Shown here: positions 36,812 through 44,583 of the stretch, piece by piece
Layout: each line of letters opens with the position of its first letter
How positions within the stretch are numbered: the first letter of the stretch is position 1
Assembly (NCBI RefSeq): GCF_014649695.1
Contig: NZ_BMTN01000003.1
Location: 124,001-188,000 of the forward strand
Length of the DNA stretch: 64,000 nucleotides
Direction of reading: 5' to 3'
Source of the DNA: Streptomyces kurssanovii
Lineage (GTDB): Bacteria; Actinomycetota; Actinomycetes; Streptomycetales; Streptomycetaceae
Made by a program: the position numbers and the translations under genes
Notes under the pieces: model-generated
What the model was told of the DNA's origin: nothing
Database searches by the model: none
The model's input: the letters and a program-made list of their open reading frames with translations, nothing else

Positions 36812-37113
36812 TGGTTGAATCCAACCTCCCTGACAGGCTGCATCAATTGCAGCCAAGGTGGCCGAAAGCCAACTCTGTGGGTCGAGAAGCGTCAAGACCC
36901 GCACGGTTAACGTGACCGCAACGTGATTCTCTGTAATCAACCGTTCAAATAGCTGAGACCGGCGCCGGTCGCGGGCCGTCCCTCACGATGCGCATCCCGG
37001 GAGATGTCCAGGAGGCATGCGAACGGGAACCTCGGGAGGGAGTTGTTCGTCTTCCCGTGTGCGCGAGGCCGGCGCGAGCACGCCCCGGCCGTCACTGACA
37101 GAGGGAGGGGCGC
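36812..37113. other. divergent intergenic region
   Basis: This 302-bp segment between the sugar-binding gene and the DUF6412 gene has no ORF with coding character. It contains the operator candidate above and nested inverted repeats around 36903-36944, so it is likely a shared promoter region. Confidence 0.6.
36836..36854. promoter_or_regulatory. palindromic operator candidate before the sugar-binding gene
   Basis: GGCTGCA and TGCAGCC form perfect 7-bp arms with a 5-bp spacer (36836-36854), just upstream of the Shine-Dalgarno of the gene at 36811. The form resembles LacI- or ROK-type operators of sugar genes. A wider repeat lies further up (36903-36908 with 36939-36944, enclosing TGATT/AATCA at 36924-36939). 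Confidence 0.6.
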
Positions 37114-37431
37114 ATGGCCGGTCGTACGGCTCGGCTGCTCCGCCCCGCCGCGCTGCTGCTCCTGCTGCTGATCGAGATCCTCCTCGTCGACGGCGGCAGC
37201 ATCTCCGCCGCGCTCGCCCTCGCCGCGACCGCCACCGCCGCCGTCGGATCCGCCCTCCTCGTCTGTGCCGTCATCAGCGCGCGCTGCGCGCCCGTCGTGC
37301 CACGCACCCGCGTCCGGACCGCCCTGCGCGACCGCGAGCAACGCACCGCGTTCCTGCCACAGCGCGATCCCGATGCCCGGGGGCGTACGCGTCCCCGAGC
37401 GCCCGGTCGTCTCCTCCTGACGGCCCCGTAG
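37114..37431 (+). CDS. DUF6412-like small membrane protein
   Basis: This 105-residue protein has two hydrophobic helices (LLRPAALLLLLLIEILLV and ALALAATATAAVGSALLVCAVISA) followed by a basic Arg/Pro tail (RTRVRTALRDREQRTAFLPQRDPDARGRTRPRAPGR). This layout and the position just before a yidC paralogue match the Streptomyces DUF6412 family. It follows AGAGGGAGGGGCGC. It may be co-transcribed with the next gene (102 bp apart). Confidence 0.8.
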   Translation: MAGRTARLLRPAALLLLLLIEILLVDGGSISAALALAATATAAVGSALLVCAVISARCAPVVPRTRVRTALRDREQRTAFLPQRDPDARGRTRPRAPGRLLLTAP

Positions 37432-37533
37432 GCACCACCACCACGCCACCACGCCACCACGCAGTCCCCGCGCGGGCCGTCATGCCGTCATGTCCTCGTT
37501 CCCGGCACGACGAGACCCCCGGAGGGCTCACCC

Positions 37534-38262
37534 ATGTCCGTTTTCGCCACCCTGGTCGAGCAGCTCGCGGAGCTGCTCCGGCCGCTGTTCGCCGCGTCCG
37601 CCACCGCCGCCGCGATCATCGCCTTCACCGCGCTCGTGCGCCTCGCCGTCCACCCCCTCTCCCGCGCGGCCGCCCGTGGCCAGAAGGCCCGCACCCGGCT
37701 CGCACCGCAGCTCGCCGAACTGCGCGCCAAGCACGGCAAGAGCCCGGAGCGGCTGCAGAAGGCCACGATGGAGCTGTACGCGCGGGAGAAGGTGTCGCCG
37801 CTCTCCGGCTGCCTGCCGAGCCTGCTCCAGCTGCCGGCGTTCTTCCTGATGTACCACCTGTTCTCGAGCACCGAGATAGGCGGCGAACCGAACGCACTCC
37901 TCGGCCACGCGCTGTTCGACGCGCCCCTCGGCGACCGCTGGACGGACGCCCTCGCGCACGGCGGGATGTTCGGCGGGGCCGGTCTCGTCTACGTCGCTCT
38001 CTTCGTGATCGTCGCCGCCGTCGCGACCTTCACCTACCGGCGCACCAAGCGGCAGATGGCCGCCGCACCCACCGTCGGCGAACAGATGCCGGGCATGGGG
38101 GCGATGACCAAGATCATGCCGCTGCTGTCGTTCGCCACGCTCGCGACCGTCGCCGTCGTACCGCTGGCCGCCGCGCTCTACGTCGTCACCTCCACCACCT
38201 GGACGGCGGTGGAGCGGGTGTTCCTCTACCGGGACACGCCGGTACCGGTGGCGCAGCTCTGA
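37534..38262 (+). CDS. YidC/Oxa1-family membrane insertase, second copy
   Basis: This 242-residue insertase has about five membrane helices and the Oxa1 core: AAIIAFTALVRLAVHPLSRAAARGQKARTRLAPQLAELRAKHGKSPERLQKATMELY, PLSGCLPSLLQLPAFFLMYHLFS and KIMPLLSFATLATVAVVPLAAALYVVTSTTWTAVE. The conserved Arg in the first helix is present. It is much shorter than the house-keeping YidC at the rnpA locus and is a stand-alone paralogue, paired here with DUF6412. Confidence 0.92.
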   Translation: MSVFATLVEQLAELLRPLFAASATAAAIIAFTALVRLAVHPLSRAAARGQKARTRLAPQLAELRAKHGKSPERLQKATMELYAREKVSPLSGCLPSLLQLPAFFLMYHLFSSTEIGGEPNALLGHALFDAPLGDRWTDALAHGGMFGGAGLVYVALFVIVAAVATFTYRRTKRQMAAAPTVGEQMPGMGAMTKIMPLLSFATLATVAVVPLAAALYVVTSTTWTAVERVFLYRDTPVPVAQL

Positions 38263-38291
38263 ACGGGCCCGGCGCGGGCTGCCGCCGGGGA

Positions 38292-38627
38292 TCAGTGGCC
38301 GCGCGGCGCGTACATGATGACGGCCATTCCGGCGAGGCAGATCAGGGCGCCGGCGATGTCGTAACAGTCGGGCCGGTAGCCGTCCGCGACCATGCCCCAG
38401 GCGAGGGAACCGGCGACGAAGACACCGCCGTACGCGGCGAGGACGCGGCCGAAGTTCGCGTCGCTCTGGAACGTGGCGACGACGCCGTACAGGCCGAGCG
38501 CGACGACGCCCCCGCCGATCCAGAGCAGGCCCCGGTGCTCGCGCAGGCCCTGCCAGACGAGCCAGGCTCCGCCGATCTCGAGGAAGGCCGCGGCGACGAA
38601 CAGGGCGACGGAGCGTGCGACGGACAT
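38292..38627 (-). CDS. UPF0060/YnfA-like small membrane protein
   Basis: This 111-residue protein has four helices of the YnfA family (drug/metabolite transporter-like): [40 protein letters not shown]-type segment, [50 protein letters not shown]. Conserved [15 protein letters not shown] and DxxDxxGAxICL blocks are present. The start at 38627 is internal to a longer frame. Function in other bacteria is unproven (possible efflux). Confidence 0.87.
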   Translation of the reverse strand: MSVARSVALFVAAAFLEIGGAWLVWQGLREHRGLLWIGGGVVALGLYGVVATFQSDANFGRVLAAYGGVFVAGSLAWGMVADGYRPDCYDIAGALICLAGMAVIMYAPRGH

Positions 38628-38987
38628 GGCACCGACCCTAGCCGGGCGGGTGCCGACCCATGCCGGACGGTGACCCAAGCAGGGACGGGGCGGGACACCG
38701 GCCCTGGCCGGGGCGGGCGGCGGCCTCGTGCGCGGCGGTTGGCGGGGTCCTGGCCCGGCACCGGGCCGAGGGCGCTCCGGTCACCGGTCCGGCGGCCTGG
38801 CCGACACCCCGCTTCCGTGCCCTGTCCGACCCCCCACACCGCAGAGCCGCTACCCGTCGGTAAGGGTCCAGGTTGTGAACAGGGTCTTGCAGGGTGGTCG
38901 GATGTCTTGGAGGATCAGCCAATCCTCCGATCCACCGATGGCCGCACCTATCGGGCCGGGTTCGTACTCGACCAGGGGAGACAGACC
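38628..38987. other. leader region of the fumarylacetoacetase-family gene
   Basis: This 360-bp segment carries no gene. Near its end, GGAGGAT (38909-38915) and ATCCTCC (38922-38928) form a perfect 7-bp inverted repeat with a 6-bp spacer, a candidate operator of the FAH gene. A TTGNNN-like box (TTGTGAAC, about 38872) precedes it. Confidence 0.5.
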
Positions 38988-39845
38988 ATGAAGTTGCTGC
39001 GTGTCGGCACGGCAGGCGCCGAGCGTCCCGCGCTGCTCGACCAGGACGGGACGCTGCGCGACCTGTCCGGTCTCGTCACGGACATCGACGGGGCGCTGCT
39101 CGCCGACGCCGCCGCCCTCGACCGGATCAGGACCGCGGCCGAGGCCGGTGACCTGCCCGTACTCGACGCGGCCGGGCTCCGCGTCGGGCCGCCGGTCGGC
39201 CGGATCGGAAAGGTCGTGTGCATCGGGCTGAACTACCACGACCACGCCGCCGAGACCGGGGCCGAGCCTCCGGCGGAGCCGGTCGTCTTCTTCAAGGCCG
39301 CCGACACCGTCGTCGGACCGGACGACACCGTGCTCGTCCCGCGCGGCAGCCGCAAGACCGACTGGGAGGTCGAGCTCGCGGTGGTCATCGGACGTACGGC
39401 CCGCTACATCGAGCCGGACGAGGACCCGCTGTCGTACGTCGCCGGCTACGCCGTCGCCCATGACGTGTCGGAACGCGAGTTCCAGATCGAACGCGGCGGC
39501 ACCTGGGACAAGGGCAAGAACTGCGAGACGTTCAACCCGCTGGGGCCGTGGCTCGTGACCTCGGACGAGGTGCCGGACCCGCAGGCCCTGGGGCTGCGGC
39601 TGTGGGTCAACGGCGAGCTCAAGCAGAACGGCACGACCGCCGACCAGATCTTCCCGGTCGCCGATGTCGTCCGGTACATCAGCCGGTTCATGGCCCTGTA
39701 CCCGGGCGACATCATCAACACCGGTACGCCGGCGGGTGTCGCCCTCGGGCAGCCCGAGCCGAAGCCGTTCCTGCGCGCCGGTGACGTGGTCGAGCTGGAG
39801 ATCGACGGCCTCGGCCGCCAGCGCCAGGAGCTCAAGGACGCCTGA
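38988..39845 (+). CDS. fumarylacetoacetate hydrolase-family protein
   Basis: This 285-residue member of the FAH superfamily (C-C bond hydrolases/decarboxylases of acylpyruvates and 2,4-diketo acids) has the metal-site and active-site blocks KVVCIGLNYHDHAAETG, VVFFKAADTVVGP, DWEVELAVVIG, GYAVAHDVSERE, TWDKGKNCETFNPLGPWL and NTGTPAGVALG. Typical length is 280-290. The ATG at 38988 follows AGGGGAGAC. It may belong to a sugar (L-fucose/rhamnose) or aromatic pathway. Two tandem hairpins follow before the convergent gene. Confidence 0.92.
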   Translation: MKLLRVGTAGAERPALLDQDGTLRDLSGLVTDIDGALLADAAALDRIRTAAEAGDLPVLDAAGLRVGPPVGRIGKVVCIGLNYHDHAAETGAEPPAEPVVFFKAADTVVGPDDTVLVPRGSRKTDWEVELAVVIGRTARYIEPDEDPLSYVAGYAVAHDVSEREFQIERGGTWDKGKNCETFNPLGPWLVTSDEVPDPQALGLRLWVNGELKQNGTTADQIFPVADVVRYISRFMALYPGDIINTGTPAGVALGQPEPKPFLRAGDVVELEIDGLGRQRQELKDA

Positions 39846-39905
39846 GCCCGCACGCCCGGGACGGGGGGCGTGCGGGCGGCGGACGCGGCAGCAGACCGCG
39901 TCCGC
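39846..39905. terminator. two tandem hairpins, FAH gene / UPF0303 gene
   Basis: Hairpin 1 has 12-bp arms at 39846-39857 and 39866-39877; hairpin 2 has 10-bp arms GCGGACGCGG (39879-39888) and CCGCGTCCGC (39896-39905). Both lie between convergent stops. Confidence 0.85.
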
Positions 39906-39931
39906 CGCACCGCACGGACCTGACGGCGGTG

Positions 39932-40420
39932 TCACCTGGCAATGAAGCGCTCCAGCGCCTCGACCACCATCGCGTGGTCCTCCGCCTGCGGCAGACCCGA
40001 GACCGTCACCGAGCCGACGACACCGGCTCCGACGACCGTGATCGGGAACGAGCCGCCGTGCGCCGCGTAGAGGTCCGGATCCAGCCGCGAGGACTCCTCG
40101 AACGTGGTGCCCTTGGCGCGGTGACGTGCCCCGACCAGGTACGAACTCTCGCCGTACCGCTCCACGACCCGCCGCTTGCGGTCGATCCACGCGTCGTTGT
40201 CGGCGCTGGAGCCCGGCAGTGCGGCGTGGAACAACTGCTGCGCCCCGCGGTGGATGTCGATGGCCACCGGAGCCTCCCGCAGGTGTGCCATCTCGACCAG
40301 CATGCTGCCGAGCGCCCACGCGTCGGAGTGGGTGAACCGGCGCAGGGTGAGCCGCCGCTCCTGCTGGACGATCTCGTCGACGGTGAGGTGGGGGACCGGC
40401 TTCATCGTGTCCGTGTTCAT
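39932..40420 (-). CDS. UPF0303 / heme-degrading-domain (HbpS-like fold) family protein
   Basis: This 162-residue protein has the UPF0303 pattern: EIVQQERRLTLRRFTHSDAWALGSMLVEMA, VAIDIHRGAQQLFHAALPGSSADNDAWIDRKRRVVERYGESS, then DLYAAHGGSFPITV and VGSVTVSGLPQAEDHAMVVEAL. Relatives (GlcG/HbpS fold) bind heme or small ligands. It overlaps the upstream oxidoreductase gene by 4 nt (ATGA), so the pair forms an operon. Function unproven. Confidence 0.87.
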   Translation of the reverse strand: MNTDTMKPVPHLTVDEIVQQERRLTLRRFTHSDAWALGSMLVEMAHLREAPVAIDIHRGAQQLFHAALPGSSADNDAWIDRKRRVVERYGESSYLVGARHRAKGTTFEESSRLDPDLYAAHGGSFPITVVGAGVVGSVTVSGLPQAEDHAMVVEALERFIAR

Positions 40421-41508
40421 GCGGTGACCTCCACGGTGACGGTGATCCCTTCACGGGCGGAACGGCGGGCGGCCTCCAGTACGTCCAGGGCGGCCGCGGC
40501 CTCCTCCGCGGTGACCGGCGGAGCGGCCTTGTCACGCACCGCGGCGGCGACCGCCGCGTAGTACGCGGGGTAGTCGCCCGGCACAGTCTCCACGGGAGCG
40601 CCTCCGCCCGTCAGCGGCGACTCTCCCGCACCGACCCGGCCCCACATCGACTCCGGCTCCACGCCCCACGGCTCGCCGTCGTCCGGTCGGCGGCCGGCGC
40701 GCAGAGCGTCCTCCTGCGGGTCCAGGCCGTACTTCACGTACCCGCCTGCGGAGCCCAGAACCCGGAATCTAGGGCCGAGCTGCGCGGTCGTGGCGCTGGC
40801 GTACAGATGCGAGCGGACGCCGTTCGCGTGCGTGATCGCGATGAACGTGTCGTCGTCGGCCTGCGCGCCGGCGCGGCGCACGTCGGACTCCGCGTACACC
40901 CGCACCGCCGGGCCGAAGAGCGTCAGCGCCTGGTCGACGACATGGCTGCCCAGGTCGTAGAGGAGGCCGCCGATCTCCTGCGGGTCGCCCGACTCGCGCC
41001 AGCCGCCCTTGAGCTGCGGGCGCCAGCGCTCGAAACGGGACTCGAAGCGCTGCACCTCGCCGAGCTCGCCGGCCTCGATGAGCCTCCTCAGGGTCAGGAA
41101 GTCGTTGTCCCAGCGGCGGTTCTGGAACACGGAGAGCACCAGACCGCGCTCGGCGGCCAGGGCGGCGAGCGCCCGCGCCTCGGTGGCCGTACCGGCGATG
41201 GGCTTGTCGACGACGACCGGGGTACCCGCCTCGAGAGCGGCGCGGGCGAGCGGGACGTGCGTCTTGTTCGGCGTGGCGACGACGATCAGATCGAGCTCGT
41301 CGGCGCGGGCCCACAGGCGGTCCGGCGACGCCTCGACGCGGACCTCGGGGAACGCGGCGCGGGCCTGCTCCTGCCGCTCCGGGCTGGAGGTGACGACCGT
41401 GTCCAGGACGAGACCCTCGGTGGCGGCGATCAGCGGGGCGTGGAAGACGGAGCCCGCCAGGCCGTAGCCGATGAGTGCGACGCGGAGGGGAGAGCCGGTA
41501 CCAGTCAT
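40417..41508 (-). CDS. Gfo/Idh/MocA-family oxidoreductase
   Basis: This 363-residue NAD(P)-dependent sugar oxidoreductase has Rossmann start RVALIGYGLAGSVFHAPLI (GxGxxG-type), VVTSSPERQEQARAAFP, DLIVVATPNKTH, DKPIAGT in place of the usual EKP (lysine kept), and the C-terminal GGWRESGDPQEIGGLLYDLGSHVVDQALTLFG (catalytic D-x-x-x-H). ATG 41508 is preferred; a GTG three codons upstream is possible. It is divergent from the ROK regulator at 41577, which probably controls this operon. Confidence 0.9.
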   Translation of the reverse strand: MTGTGSPLRVALIGYGLAGSVFHAPLIAATEGLVLDTVVTSSPERQEQARAAFPEVRVEASPDRLWARADELDLIVVATPNKTHVPLARAALEAGTPVVVDKPIAGTATEARALAALAAERGLVLSVFQNRRWDNDFLTLRRLIEAGELGEVQRFESRFERWRPQLKGGWRESGDPQEIGGLLYDLGSHVVDQALTLFGPAVRVYAESDVRRAGAQADDDTFIAITHANGVRSHLYASATTAQLGPRFRVLGSAGGYVKYGLDPQEDALRAGRRPDDGEPWGVEPESMWGRVGAGESPLTGGGAPVETVPGDYPAYYAAVAAAVRDKAAPPVTAEEAAAALDVLEAARRSAREGITVTVEVTA

Positions 41509-41521
41509 GCCGTCCACTTAA

Positions 41522-41534
41522 GCAACGGTGTTGC
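41522..41534. promoter_or_regulatory. operator candidate between oxidoreductase and ROK genes
   Basis: GCAAC-GGT-GTTGC is an inverted repeat in the 68-bp divergent intergenic region, immediately before the oxidoreductase start. It is placed where the ROK regulator would repress the operon and itself. Confidence 0.5.
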
Positions 41535-41576
41535 CAAAGTGCAAGCGGGGCGGACAATGGAGGAGTGAACAGGAGC

Positions 41577-42743
41577 ATGGCGGGAGTGGGAGCCAATCTG
41601 CCCGCGCTGCGCAGCCACAATGCGGCGCTCGTCCTCGACCTGCTGCGGACAGCGGGCGAGGCCGGCATCAGCAGGCTCGAACTGGCCGAGGGCACGGGGC
41701 TCACGCCCCAGGCCGTCAGCAAGATTGTCGCCCGACTGCGCGAGGAGGGCACGGTCGAAGAGGCGGGACAGCGTGCGTCGACCGGCGGTAAACCGCGGAC
41801 GGTACTGCGCCTGGTGCCCTCCGCGGGGTACGCGCTGGGCGTCCATCTGGACCGGGACGAGCTGACAGTGGTCCTGGTCGACCTCGCAGGCACCCGTGTC
41901 GCCGGCCGGAAGGTCCCAACGGACCTCGGCGCCGGCACCGAGGCTGTCGTCACGAAGGCGGTGGCGGAGGTCGGGGTCCTGCTGGCGGACGCGGACCCGG
42001 CCGGACCCACGGGCCCCGTCCTCGGTGCGGCCGGTCTGCGGGTGCTCGGCGTCGGTGTCGCCATGCCGGGGCCGCTCGACCACTTCAACGGCGTGACCCA
42101 GCGCGTCACCGGCTTCCCCCAGTGGGAGGGTTTCCCGCTGCGTGACGTGCTCGCGGGACGTCTCGGGCTGCCCGTCGTCCTCGACAAGGACACCAACGCC
42201 GCCGCCCTCGGCATCGCGCTGCGCGGCCCCGGCGACTCCTTCGCCTACCTCCACCTCGGCACCGGGCTCGGCGCCGGGCTCGTCCTCGGCGGCGTGCTCT
42301 ACCGGGGCGCACGCACGGACGCGGGCGAGTTCGGCCACCAGGTGATCCAGCTCGACGGGCCTTTGTGCACCTGCGGCAGACACGGCTGCATCGAGGTGCT
42401 CTGCCTGGAAGCGGTCGCCCGTGGCGACATCGCGGGCGCCGCCCGCGTTCTCGGCGTCGGCGCCACCAACCTCGTGGAACTCCTCGACATCGAACGGGTC
42501 GTCCTGGGCGGCCGTGTCGTCGACGCCGCGGCGGACGAGTTCGTACGGGGAGTGCGTGCCGTGCTCGCCCCGCTCGCCGACATCCCGGTGACGGCCGCCG
42601 CGGGGGACGGCGAGCAGACCGTCGCCGACGGCGCCGCCCAGCTCGTGCTCGCCCCGCTGTTCGGCCGGTCGGAAGCGGTCACCCCGGCCGCCGCGTCCCA
42701 TGAGGGGCCGCAGGCCAATCACCAGGCGCCGGAAATACGCTGA
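41577..42743 (+). CDS. ROK-family transcriptional regulator
   Basis: This 388-residue ROK regulator has an N-terminal winged helix-turn-helix (ISRLELAEGTGLTPQAVSKIVARLREEG, about residues 30-60) and a sugar-kinase-like C-terminus with GLGAGLVLGGVLYRGARTDAGEFGH (ATP and sugar site) and the zinc motif CTCGRHGCIEV. ATG 41577 is placed 11 nt after GGAGGA; GTG 41565 is an alternative. ROK repressors respond to sugars or sugar phosphates. It is divergent from the Gfo/Idh-UPF0303 operon. Confidence 0.92.
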   Translation: MAGVGANLPALRSHNAALVLDLLRTAGEAGISRLELAEGTGLTPQAVSKIVARLREEGTVEEAGQRASTGGKPRTVLRLVPSAGYALGVHLDRDELTVVLVDLAGTRVAGRKVPTDLGAGTEAVVTKAVAEVGVLLADADPAGPTGPVLGAAGLRVLGVGVAMPGPLDHFNGVTQRVTGFPQWEGFPLRDVLAGRLGLPVVLDKDTNAAALGIALRGPGDSFAYLHLGTGLGAGLVLGGVLYRGARTDAGEFGHQVIQLDGPLCTCGRHGCIEVLCLEAVARGDIAGAARVLGVGATNLVELLDIERVVLGGRVVDAAADEFVRGVRAVLAPLADIPVTAAAGDGEQTVADGAAQLVLAPLFGRSEAVTPAAASHEGPQANHQAPEIR

Positions 42744-42879
42744 CAGGAGGGGCGTTCAGCCGCTGATCGGCCGTACCTGGCCTGCCCTGCCGGCTCCGGC
42801 GGGCACACATGGCACGGTCCCGGGCCGCGTGTGCCCGGGCGATCCCGGCAGTACGCGAGCAAGCAAAGGCCTGCCTCTC

Positions 42880-43767
42880 ATGCGAACGCGCAACGCCCTC
42901 GCCCTCGGAGCCGCCGCGGCGCTGATCGGGTCAGCGGTGGTCAGCGGCTCGGCCGCCATCGCCGCCCGCAGCCCCCAGCGGCCCGTCCCCGCCCCGTTCG
43001 CCGCCCTCACCGCGCCGGCCGGGGACCGGTCCGGCGACCAGCCGGCCGACCGTGCGCCTTCCTGCGGCAGGGCCTCCGATCCGGTGTTCCCGATCAGGAC
43101 CCGGATCCACGGCGGTCCCGCCACCGTCCGGGCGGGCTCGGGCTTCCACTCCTGGTCGGTGGACCTCACGAACAGCACCCGCGAGACCTGTCACCGGATC
43201 CACCCCGTGCTCGTACTCACCGCCCAGGACCCGGGATTCACCGAGGACCGCGTCACCCTCGAGTTCTACGACGAGGACGCGGACCGCTGGCGCCCGGTCG
43301 TGCTCGAAGGGACCGCCGAGGACGAGATCGTCGGCGTCTTCGACGGCTTCCAGGGCTTCGCCGTACCGGCCGGCGCGACGGTCACCGTACGGACAAGGCT
43401 CTCGCTCGCCGCAGGCACGCCCTCGAACACGGTCACCGTCAACGCCGCCGTCGTGCAGCGCAAGGGGGACGACGGCGACTGGGTGGGGGCATCGGGGGAC
43501 CACCGCTTCGCCGTCGTCGAGGGGGAGGGGGACCGGTCCGCCGAGCCCAGCCCCGCCCGGCCCACCGTGGAGCCGTCCCCCAGCGGGTCGCCGACTCCGG
43601 CAGCCACGCCCGCCGGGGTGTCGCCGAGCCGTTCCGGCCAGCTCGCCACCACCGGCTCCGGACCGCTCACCCGTATCGGTGTCGGGGTCGGCGGCGCGAT
43701 CCTGCTCGGCGCCGGGGCCCTGGCGCTCCTCACCCGCCGCCGGCACACCCGGCCGCACCGGCGCTGA
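42880..43767 (+). CDS. secreted surface protein with LATTG sortase motif
   Basis: This 295-residue protein has a signal peptide (LALGAAAALIGSAVVSGSAAIA), then a beta-sandwich domain without known name (SWSVDLTNSTRETCHRIHPVLVLTAQDPGFTEDRVTLEFY; two cysteines could pair), then a Pro/Ser/Thr stalk. It ends in LATTGSGPLTRIGVGVGGAILLGAGALALLTRRR: LATTG at about 265-269, a membrane helix and a basic tail. This is a class E sortase sorting signal (LAxTG). ATG 42880 was chosen inside a longer frame. Likely attached to peptidoglycan by the class E sortase at 34.8 kb or a paralogue. Confidence 0.87.
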   Translation: MRTRNALALGAAAALIGSAVVSGSAAIAARSPQRPVPAPFAALTAPAGDRSGDQPADRAPSCGRASDPVFPIRTRIHGGPATVRAGSGFHSWSVDLTNSTRETCHRIHPVLVLTAQDPGFTEDRVTLEFYDEDADRWRPVVLEGTAEDEIVGVFDGFQGFAVPAGATVTVRTRLSLAAGTPSNTVTVNAAVVQRKGDDGDWVGASGDHRFAVVEGEGDRSAEPSPARPTVEPSPSGSPTPAATPAGVSPSRSGQLATTGSGPLTRIGVGVGGAILLGAGALALLTRRRHTRPHRR

Positions 43768-43772
43768 GCCAC

Positions 43773-43864
43773 TCCCGCCGCGTCCGCCCAGGTTGCCCGG
43801 ACCGCGCCCGCCCCGGCCGCTCCTGCCGCGTCCGCGCAGCTTGCCCGGACCGCGCCCGCCCCGG
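43773..43864. repeat. direct repeat, two 44-bp copies
   Basis: The 44-bp unit at 43773-43816 recurs at 43821-43864 with three mismatches (48-bp period). It lies just before the decayed oxidoreductase relic. Confidence 0.85.
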
Positions 43865-43906
43865 GCGACCCCGGGCGGCCACTCGTGCCGGGCCGACGCC
43901 GAACGT

Positions 43907-44328
43907 TCACATCGAACGGGAGAAGGAGGCAAGGGGCGCGAGCCTGCGCGACTTCGGCCAGGTGTGGGTCGGCGGCCGGGCCGGCGGCGAGGAGCTGGAG
44001 ACCGCGCTGCGCGCCCGCGAGCTGTGGGAGGAGATCGGCGGCCGGGTGCCGGGAGTCGGCTACCGGGCCAACGGCTCGCTCACCCCCGTCCGTACGGACG
44101 CCGAACCGGCCGTCGCGGAGGCGGCAACGACCCTTCCTCCTACGGCCGCTGTCGAGGATCCGCCGTCGCCGGGCCGGTGTGTACGCGCAGTGCACCGACA
44201 CCGCACGGGTCGTCCACCGGCAGCAGGTCCGCGACGGCGCCTGGCTGGTGACCGGTCCCGGCGGGCGCGGCGCGACCTGTTCGCCGGCGATCGCCGAGCG
44301 CATCGCGAACGAACCGCGCTGGTGAGGC
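43907..44328 (+). pseudogene. relic of a FAD-dependent oxidoreductase (TIGR03364-like)
   Basis: One frame reads EREKEARGASLRDFGQVWVGGRAGGEELETALRARELWEEIGGRVPGVGYRANGSLTPVRTDAEPAVAEAA (about 43913-44131), the segment that normally follows the FAD-binding N-terminus of TIGR03364-like oxidoreductases. The next recognisable part, GVYAQCTDTARVVHRQQVRDGAWLVTGPGGRGATCSPAIAERIANE (about 44178-44316), is the C-terminus, in another frame. The N-terminus (GxGxxG) and about 200 middle residues are gone. It is plainly a deletion relic. Confidence 0.8.
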
Positions 44329-44404
44329 AGTTGACGTCGACGTGGCCTTCGGCTGAAGGCCCGGAAGACGCCCAAGCGTGGGTCCCCAACCGCAGTCGCT
44401 CGCC

Positions 44405-44509
44405 GTGGACGTGCCTCCCGGCGCTTCCAGCGTCAGCTTCCGCTTCCACCGCACCGGAGCCAACAACTGGTACTGGGTGATCGACGGGGTAAGGATCCGG
44501 ACTTCCTGA
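44405..44509 (+). pseudogene. relic of a secreted protein C-terminus
   Basis: A short frame reads VDVPPGASSVSFRFHRTGANNWYWVIDGVRI, resembling the closing beta-sandwich of secreted phosphoesterases or jelly-roll proteins, and then stops. It has no start or upstream domain; it is a second, unrelated fragment next to the oxidoreductase relic. Assignment is weak. Confidence 0.45.
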
Positions 44510-44583
44510 TTAGGCTGGGGGCGTCGCCACAGCGCAGTCGCGGCGCCCCAGCACGCATGATCCGTACGGCAGGAGTCCGTCTG

